From contig NZ_BSDY01000005.1 of assembly GCF_027925155.1 (NCBI RefSeq), forward strand, positions 203,848 through 267,847: a DNA stretch of 64,000 nt, read 5' to 3'. Source of the stretch: Propionigenium maris DSM 9537. GTDB taxonomy: Bacteria > Fusobacteriota > Fusobacteriia > Fusobacteriales > Fusobacteriaceae. Positions 59,744 to 64,000 of the stretch are shown piece by piece. Made by a program: the position numbers and the translations under genes. The notes under the pieces were generated by a model. It was given only the letters and a program-made list of their open reading frames with translations. It searched no databases and was not told the origin of the DNA. The stretch's first letter is position 1. Each line of letters begins with the position of its first letter.

Positions 59744-61546
59744 TTGTCGCAGAAATTAAAGAGAAACTTCTCAATAATTGCCCATATAGATCATGGAAAA
59801 TCTACAATTGCAGATAGACTGCTACAGGTAACTGGAACTGTATCTGAAAGAGATATGAAGGCTCAACTTCTGGATTCAATGGATCTGGAAAGGGAAAAAG
59901 GAATAACAATAAAGGCTCAGGCAGTAACACTGTATTACGATGCCAAGGACGGAAACAGATATGAGCTGAATATGATCGATACACCGGGACACGTTGACTT
60001 CATCTATGAGGTATCGAGATCCCTTGCAGCATGTGAGGGAGCACTACTGGTAGTAGATGCAGCTCAGGGAGTAGAGGCTCAGACTCTGGCTAACGTATAC
60101 CTGGCATTAGAGAATGACCTAGAGGTAGTACCTGTAATCAACAAGATCGATCTGCCAGCAGCAGATGTAGAGAGAGTAAAAAATGAGATAGAGGATGTAA
60201 TAGGTCTACCAGCAGATGATGCAGTGCTTACATCTGCAAAATCAGGTATAGGAATTGAGGATCTTCTTGAAGCTATCGTAGAGAAGGTACCGGCGCCAGA
60301 CTACGATGAAAATGGTCCGCTGAAAGCTCTTATCTTTGACTCACACTTTGATGACTACAGAGGGGTAATCACATACCTGAGAGTTCTAGATGGAACTATG
60401 AAGAAGGGTGACAAGATTAAGATCATGTCTACAGGTAAGGAGTTTGAAGTACTTGAGTGCGGAATCTTCTCCCCTACAATGAAGGCTACGAATATACTGG
60501 AAGCAGGAGGAGTAGGATACGTAATTACCGGAGTAAAGTCAATCAAGGACTCCCAGGTAGGAGATACAATTACTCATGCAAAGAACCCTTGTGCTGAACC
60601 ACTGGAAGGATACAGAGCAGCCCAATCAATGGTATATGCAGGAATCTATCCTATATCTACAGATGACTATGTAGATCTAAGAGAAGCTCTTGAAAAGCTA
60701 CAGCTTAACGATGCTTCCCTATCATTTACACCAGAAACATCGGTAGCTCTAGGATTTGGATTCAGATGTGGATTCCTAGGACTTCTACACATGGAGATTA
60801 TCGTAGAGAGACTTAGAAGAGAGTACAATATCGACCTTATCTCAACTGCACCATCGGTTGAGTACAGAATCCACATGCAGACAGGGAAGAACTATGTAAT
60901 AGACAACCCTTGTGAGTTCCCAGATCCAGGTCAGGGAAGAAAGGCTGTAGAGGAGCCATATGTAAAGGGTAATATAATTGTACCTAAGGACTTTGTTGGA
61001 AATATAATGGAGCTTTGTCAGGAGAAGAGAGGAACATTCATCGATATGAACTATATAGATGAGAATAGAGCCATGGTAAGCTATGAGCTTCCTCTAGCTG
61101 AGATCGTAATCGATTTCTATGATAAGCTAAAGTCGAGAACTAAGGGATATGCATCATTTGAGTATGAGATGATAGGATACAGAGAATCTGACCTTGTAAA
61201 GGTTGACATACTTGTATCTGGTAACCCTGTAGATGCCTTCTCATTCATCGCTCACAAGGATCACGCTCAGACAAGAGGAAGAATGATCTGTGAGAAGCTG
61301 AAGGAACTAATTCCAAGACAGCAGTTTGAGATACCTATCCAGGCAGCTCTGGGAGCAAAGATCATTGCCAGAGAAACTATAAGAGCCTACAGAAAGAACG
61401 TAATCGCCAAGTGTTATGGTGGAGACGTATCCAGAAAGAAGAAACTTCTGGAAAAGCAGAAGGCTGGTAAGAAGAGAATGAAGCAGATCGGTAACGTAGA
61501 GATACCGCAGGAAGCATTCGTATCAGTACTGAAGCTAAATGACTAA
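59744..61546 (+). CDS. lepA: translation GTPase LepA (EF4)
   Basis: Ribosome-binding GTPase linked to back-translocation and subunit biogenesis. The 600-residue product has G1 [14 protein letters not shown]2 region with [13 protein letters not shown]3 DTPGHVDF, G4 NKIDLPAAD, then domains II, III and V, and the LepA-specific C-terminal domain ending [39 protein letters not shown]. Start is the TTG at 59744 after GGGAGGA, giving the [13 protein letters not shown]-terminus seen in LepA; in-frame codons upstream lack SDs. Confidence 0.96.
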   Translation: MSQKLKRNFSIIAHIDHGKSTIADRLLQVTGTVSERDMKAQLLDSMDLEREKGITIKAQAVTLYYDAKDGNRYELNMIDTPGHVDFIYEVSRSLAACEGALLVVDAAQGVEAQTLANVYLALENDLEVVPVINKIDLPAADVERVKNEIEDVIGLPADDAVLTSAKSGIGIEDLLEAIVEKVPAPDYDENGPLKALIFDSHFDDYRGVITYLRVLDGTMKKGDKIKIMSTGKEFEVLECGIFSPTMKATNILEAGGVGYVITGVKSIKDSQVGDTITHAKNPCAEPLEGYRAAQSMVYAGIYPISTDDYVDLREALEKLQLNDASLSFTPETSVALGFGFRCGFLGLLHMEIIVERLRREYNIDLISTAPSVEYRIHMQTGKNYVIDNPCEFPDPGQGRKAVEEPYVKGNIIVPKDFVGNIMELCQEKRGTFIDMNYIDENRAMVSYELPLAEIVIDFYDKLKSRTKGYASFEYEMIGYRESDLVKVDILVSGNPVDAFSFIAHKDHAQTRGRMICEKLKELIPRQQFEIPIQAALGAKIIARETIRAYRKNVIAKCYGGDVSRKKKLLEKQKAGKKRMKQIGNVEIPQEAFVSVLKLND

Positions 61547-61569
61547 GAATAAATAGCTGAACTTACATT

Positions 61570-61604
61570 GCCGACAGACACCTAAAAAAGCCTGTCGGCT
61601 TTTT
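61570..61604 (+). terminator. lepA terminator
   Basis: GCCGACAG (61570-61577) / CTGTCGGC (61592-61599) and T5. Confidence 0.9.
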
Positions 61605-61636
61605 ACATAATAATAAAGATAGTTAAAGGAGAGAAG

Positions 61637-61948
61637 ATGAAGGAAAGATTAGCAGCAATTGGAAACTACCTGAATGATAAGAGCGGAAAGAAGATAAACT
61701 TTAAAACTATAAAGGCAGACTCATACTACAGGGGGATCCTCTTTACATATATGAGGGAGGACTACCTTATTACAGATTCAAAACCTGAGATGATAGATAT
61801 TCTCTGGAAGATGTCTGCTGCAAGAAGTGAGGACTTTAATAAGAAGGACGCCAAGAGGTATACACACATAAAGTTCAGGAAGGCCAAGGAAAAGAAGGTA
61901 TTAAACTATAACTATAAGGGTAGAAATTATTTTATTGTAGAACTGTAA
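61637..61948 (+). CDS. hypothetical protein
   Basis: A 103-residue basic, soluble protein without a family I recognise. It has no signal peptide. Repeated aromatic and lysine patterns (KINFKTIKADSYYRGILFTYMREDYLI) suggest a mixed alpha/beta fold. The start follows AAAGGAG. It lies 30 bp before the first RlpA-like gene and may be cotranscribed. Confidence 0.6.
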   Translation: MKERLAAIGNYLNDKSGKKINFKTIKADSYYRGILFTYMREDYLITDSKPEMIDILWKMSAARSEDFNKKDAKRYTHIKFRKAKEKKVLNYNYKGRNYFIVEL

Positions 61949-61978
61949 AAGTGTTGGAAAAGAGTTAAGAGGTAGAAG

Positions 61979-62344
61979 ATGAAGAAAAGCTGTAAGTTAA
62001 TGATGGTAGTATTGTTGGTATGTATGTCTGTTTTAGTGTTTGGAGTTGAAGGGGGAGATAAGGAGCTTGGAAAGGCTTCCTACTACGCCAAGATGTTTGA
62101 GGGAAGAAAGACAGCGAATGGAGAGATATTCAGCAACAGTGAACTTACAGCAGCCCACAAGGAACTTCCCCTGGGAACTAAGGTAAGGGTAACCAACCTT
62201 GAGAACGGAAGAAGTGTTGTGGTCAGGATAAATGACAGGGGTCCCTTTATAAGGGGGAGGATTATAGACCTAACTGAAAGGGCCTTTGATGAGATAGCAG
62301 ACAGGAAACTGGGAGTGGTCAGGGTAAGTGTCCAGGTTCTCTAA
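61979..62344 (+). CDS. RlpA-like DPBB domain protein (copy 1)
   Basis: A 121-residue exported protein with a signal peptide (about 1-22, [18 protein letters not shown]) and a double-psi beta-barrel RlpA domain. It shows [69 protein letters not shown]. The catalytic set of lytic RlpA (Glu in GE, His in AAHK, Asp in NDRGP) is kept. RlpA cuts glycan strands lacking peptide stems in septal peptidoglycan. The short form lacks the SPOR domain. Confidence 0.88.
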   Translation: MKKSCKLMMVVLLVCMSVLVFGVEGGDKELGKASYYAKMFEGRKTANGEIFSNSELTAAHKELPLGTKVRVTNLENGRSVVVRINDRGPFIRGRIIDLTERAFDEIADRKLGVVRVSVQVL

Positions 62345-62370
62345 ATACTTCCTTAAAAAGTGAGACATAC

Positions 62371-62399
62371 TTGAAAATCTGCCAAAATTAGGGTAGACT
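62371..62399 (+). promoter_or_regulatory. promoter of the 71-aa gene
   Basis: TTGAAA (62371-62376), 17-base spacer, TAGACT (62394-62399). Confidence 0.55.
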
Positions 62400-62433
62400 T
62401 CAATATCTCATATGTGAAAAAGGAGGAATTATT

Positions 62434-62649
62434 ATGTGGGTATGTGGTGATGTAACTTCAGAGAGAAAATGTTCCGTAGAGAGACAATTGGATATCTGTT
62501 TAAAGAGGATACGTAAGATCGATTTTAAGATCTTAGAGGCAAAAAGATTGGGTAAACGTATTCAGGAATTGAAATATATCAGAATGTTGAAGAGCACAAG
62601 CATCCACTATGAAGAACTAAAGAGTATGAAATACTATTTAACCACATAA
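62434..62649 (+). CDS. small basic hypothetical protein
   Basis: A 71-residue basic protein with three Cys in the first half (WVCGD, RKCSV, LDICL) and a K/R/I-rich helix (about 22-60). No family recognised. ATG has AAGGAGG upstream, and promoter and terminator frame it, so it is likely expressed. It sits between two RlpA paralogues. Confidence 0.6.
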   Translation: MWVCGDVTSERKCSVERQLDICLKRIRKIDFKILEAKRLGKRIQELKYIRMLKSTSIHYEELKSMKYYLTT

Positions 62650-62673
62650 AAATAATTCTATGCATTAAAATAC

Positions 62674-62698
62674 AATGGAGCCCCAGGGCTCCATTTTT
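62674..62698 (+). terminator. terminator of the 71-aa gene
   Basis: ATGGAGCC / GGCTCCAT then T5. Confidence 0.88.
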
Positions 62699-62748
62699 AG
62701 TATGTATGAGAAGATACCTATGCAGAACTTCAAAAAAAGAGGTGGGAG

Positions 62749-63111
62749 ATGAAGAGACCATTTATGCTAATATTACTTTTGATATCCTTATTAAACCTGG
62801 CTTGTGGAAGAGAGATGGGGGAGGTTGAAAGGGGAAAGGCTTCCTACTACAGTAAGGACTTTGAAGGCAGGATAACATTTAATGGAGAGATATTCAGCAA
62901 TAGGAAGCTGACGGCAGCTCACAAGACACTTCCCATGGGGACGATAGTCAGAGTAACTAACCTTGCCAATGGAAGGAGTATAGAGGTCAGGATAAATGAC
63001 AGGGGGCCCTATATAGGGGGAAGAATCATAGATCTTACAGAAAGAGCCTTTGGCAGGATAGCAGATAAAAAGCTTGGAACAATAGATGTAAGTGTTCAGG
63101 TGTTGAAATAA
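62749..63111 (+). CDS. RlpA-like DPBB lipoprotein (copy 2)
   Basis: A 120-residue paralogue of the gene at 61979, about 65% identical by eye over the barrel. It has GKASYYSKDFEGRITFNGEIFSNRKLTAAHKTLPMGT and NDRGPYIGGRIIDLT, with the catalytic Glu, His and Asp kept. Its N-terminus differs: a lipobox LNLAC (Cys near 19) makes this one an outer-membrane lipoprotein while copy 1 looks soluble. SD is GGTGGGAG. The two probably arose by local duplication. Confidence 0.88.
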   Translation: MKRPFMLILLLISLLNLACGREMGEVERGKASYYSKDFEGRITFNGEIFSNRKLTAAHKTLPMGTIVRVTNLANGRSIEVRINDRGPYIGGRIIDLTERAFGRIADKKLGTIDVSVQVLK

Positions 63112-63214
63112 GCTTAAAAAGAATAGTGCAGAGACCTTGTATGGGGAGACAGTTGAAGATCGACTTCTGGATATTAAAGGTTAGAAAGTTGGAATCTTCT
63201 AGTACTTTTTAATA

Positions 63215-63264
63215 TTGAAAATCTTTGATTGTTTTGATATAATTAAGTACGATTTCGTACTTAA
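63215..63264 (+). promoter_or_regulatory. promoter and palindromic operator of the nitroreductase gene
   Basis: TTGAAA (63215-63220), 17-base spacer, TATAAT (63238-63243). The -10 box runs into a perfect inverted repeat TTAAGTACGA (63243-63252) / TCGTACTTAA (63255-63264), which covers the transcription start, a typical repressor site. Confidence 0.7.
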
Positions 63265-63292
63265 AATTAAACTTTTATAGATGGAGGCAGAG

Positions 63293-63838
63293 ATGGATTT
63301 TAACAAAGTAGTGGCAGAGAGAAGAAGTGTAAGAAAGTTTACAGATCACTATGTGACAGATGAGCAGCTAAGTGAGGCTATGGAAGCAGTAAGGATGACC
63401 CCTTCTTGGGCTAATACCCAGTGCTGGGAGTTTATCGCCCTAAGAGACAAGGAAGTTATAAAGAGGTTAGTAGAGGAGTCATATCCTAAGAATCCGGCAA
63501 CTAGCTGTTCTCTAGATGCATCTCTTATCCTGGTAGCTTGCTACAACACCAAAAAATCAGGTTTCTATAAGGAGTTTTCCTTTAACAATATAGGAACTTG
63601 GGGAATGTTTGACCTGGGAATGGCATGTCAGACTCTTTCGCTGAAGCTTCACGAGATGGGTCTTGGAAGTGTAGTTGTAGGAGCTTATGACAATGGAAAG
63701 GCTAAGGAGATCCTAGGGATTGGCGGAGACTATGAGATCGCTGCTATTATGCCAGTGGGAGAGCCTGCAGGGGAAACTCCAGCACCAAAGAGAAGAGAGG
63801 TTGCAGACTTCCTTCACACAGATAAGTTTACAAAGTAG
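63293..63838 (+). CDS. nitroreductase family protein
   Basis: A 181-residue FMN oxidoreductase. Family motifs are VVAERRSVRKFTDHYVTDEQL at the N-terminus, TPSWANTQCWEFIAL near residue 38, WGMFDLGMACQTLSLKLHEMGLGSVVVGAY and AIMPVGEPAGETPAPKRREV at the end. It reduces small electrophiles with NAD(P)H; substrate unknown. ATG at 63293 follows GGAGG; the ATG at 63281 overlaps the SD. Controlled by the palindromic operator just upstream. It is unrelated in detail to the 262-residue nitroreductase at 26751. Confidence 0.88.
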   Translation: MDFNKVVAERRSVRKFTDHYVTDEQLSEAMEAVRMTPSWANTQCWEFIALRDKEVIKRLVEESYPKNPATSCSLDASLILVACYNTKKSGFYKEFSFNNIGTWGMFDLGMACQTLSLKLHEMGLGSVVVGAYDNGKAKEILGIGGDYEIAAIMPVGEPAGETPAPKRREVADFLHTDKFTK

Positions 63839-63844
63839 GCAAAG

Positions 63845-63871
63845 GTCCCTCGGTGGAGGGGCTTTTTTTAT
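63845..63871 (+). terminator. nitroreductase terminator
   Basis: GTCCCTC (63845-63851) / GAGGGGC (63856-63862) with one G-U pair, then T7. Confidence 0.85.
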
Positions 63872-63897
63872 TCTTAAGGAAAGTATAGAATTAAAAA
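63863..63897 (+). repeat. partial dispersed repeat, copy D
   Basis: Only the head of the family is present (TTATTCTTAAGGAAAGTATA then GAATT). The distal hairpin found in copies A-C is absent. Confidence 0.55.
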
Positions 63898-63919
63898 CCT
63901 AGATTTTTTAGGCTTAGGA

Positions 63920-63949
63920 TTGGAAAAAACTTCAGATATAGTATAAAAT
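63920..63949 (+). promoter_or_regulatory. possible promoter near the window end
   Basis: TTGGAA (63920-63925) and TAAAAT (63944-63949) with an 18-base spacer. The gene it would serve lies beyond the window. Confidence 0.35.
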
Positions 63950-64000
63950 AGATCTGATGCATATATTTAAGCATTACAAAATACCGTATTGAGGGATACG

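Noticed and set aside
1..64000. CRISPR arrays, tRNA or rRNA genes, prophage and intact insertion sequences
   Set aside because: No regularly spaced repeats, no T-arm GGTTCGA-type signatures with cloverleaf, and no transposase or integrase frames were seen.

Overview
The window looks like chromosomal DNA from a member of the Fusobacteriota; the genus cannot be fixed from sequence alone. The case rests on a mixture of gene types. Diderm-envelope genes (LpxL-type acyltransferase, ExbB/ExbD/TonB, RlpA, OmpA-like and LPP20-like lipoproteins, CsgG/GNA1162) sit beside genes typical of Firmicutes (HPr kinase/phosphorylase, SepF, YitT, class III fructose-bisphosphatase, the yybS-rplI-dnaB order). Coding is dense and purine-rich on the sense strand. 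SD sites are strong (AGGAGG), TTG and GTG starts are frequent, and most promoters fit TTGnnn-17-TATAAT. I see no rRNA, tRNA, prophage, CRISPR array or intact insertion sequence.

Layout. 1-5.4 kb: rpsO, pnp with a long leader hairpin, rimO, pgsA, yggT. 5.45-11.8 kb: a growth and cell-wall run of rsmH, ftsL-like, rlmD-like, plsY, gpsA, a secondary sigma factor and dnaN. 11.9-19.1 kb: DUF116, then a TPR protein-ExbB-ExbD-TonB operon ending in a degenerate NtrC-type regulator. 19.3-23.5 kb: dnaX, yybS-like, rplI, dnaB. 23.5-26.1 kb: a hairpin-rich leader and two U32-family paralogues, the second with most iron-sulfur cysteines lost. 26.2-32.4 kb: envelope and small genes, including an L,D-transpeptidase, OmpA-like lipoprotein, frameshifted SDR and LpxL-type acyltransferase. 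32.5-40.2 kb: fbp, PP2C phosphatase, map, an LPP20 pair, mtnN, folC. 40.2-47.4 kb: a tandem HPr kinase fusion, YitT, folB, a folK-DUF523 fusion, nrnA, CsgG and GNA1162 lipoproteins, sepF. 47.5-54.1 kb: FMN dehydrogenase, ptsH-ptsI, a 650-base noncoding multi-hairpin region, rhodanese, Crp-family regulator, methyltransferase. 54.2-58.1 kb: a candidate sRNA and the fructose operon fruR-fruK-fruA. 58.3-63.9 kb: MATE pump, lepA, two RlpA paralogues, nitroreductase.

How it fits together. Fructose enters through FruA, phosphorylated by EI and HPr encoded 7 kb upstream. The HprK fusion would read metabolic state onto HPr. The class III FBPase gives the gluconeogenic branch. Several genes build or maintain the envelope and division machinery: ftsL-like, sepF, rsmH, plsY, pgsA, LpxL, the L,D-transpeptidase and RlpA.

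The most unusual items are: the 652-aa tandem HprK, with one half lacking the P-loop and a possible internal start; the structured noncoding block at 51.37-51.95 kb; a family of about 95-bp repeats placed after terminators, mostly between convergent genes; a minus-strand sRNA candidate with its own promoter and terminator; the NtrC homologue lacking Walker B acidic residues; and a rhodanese whose best start is separated from the domain by one in-frame UGA.
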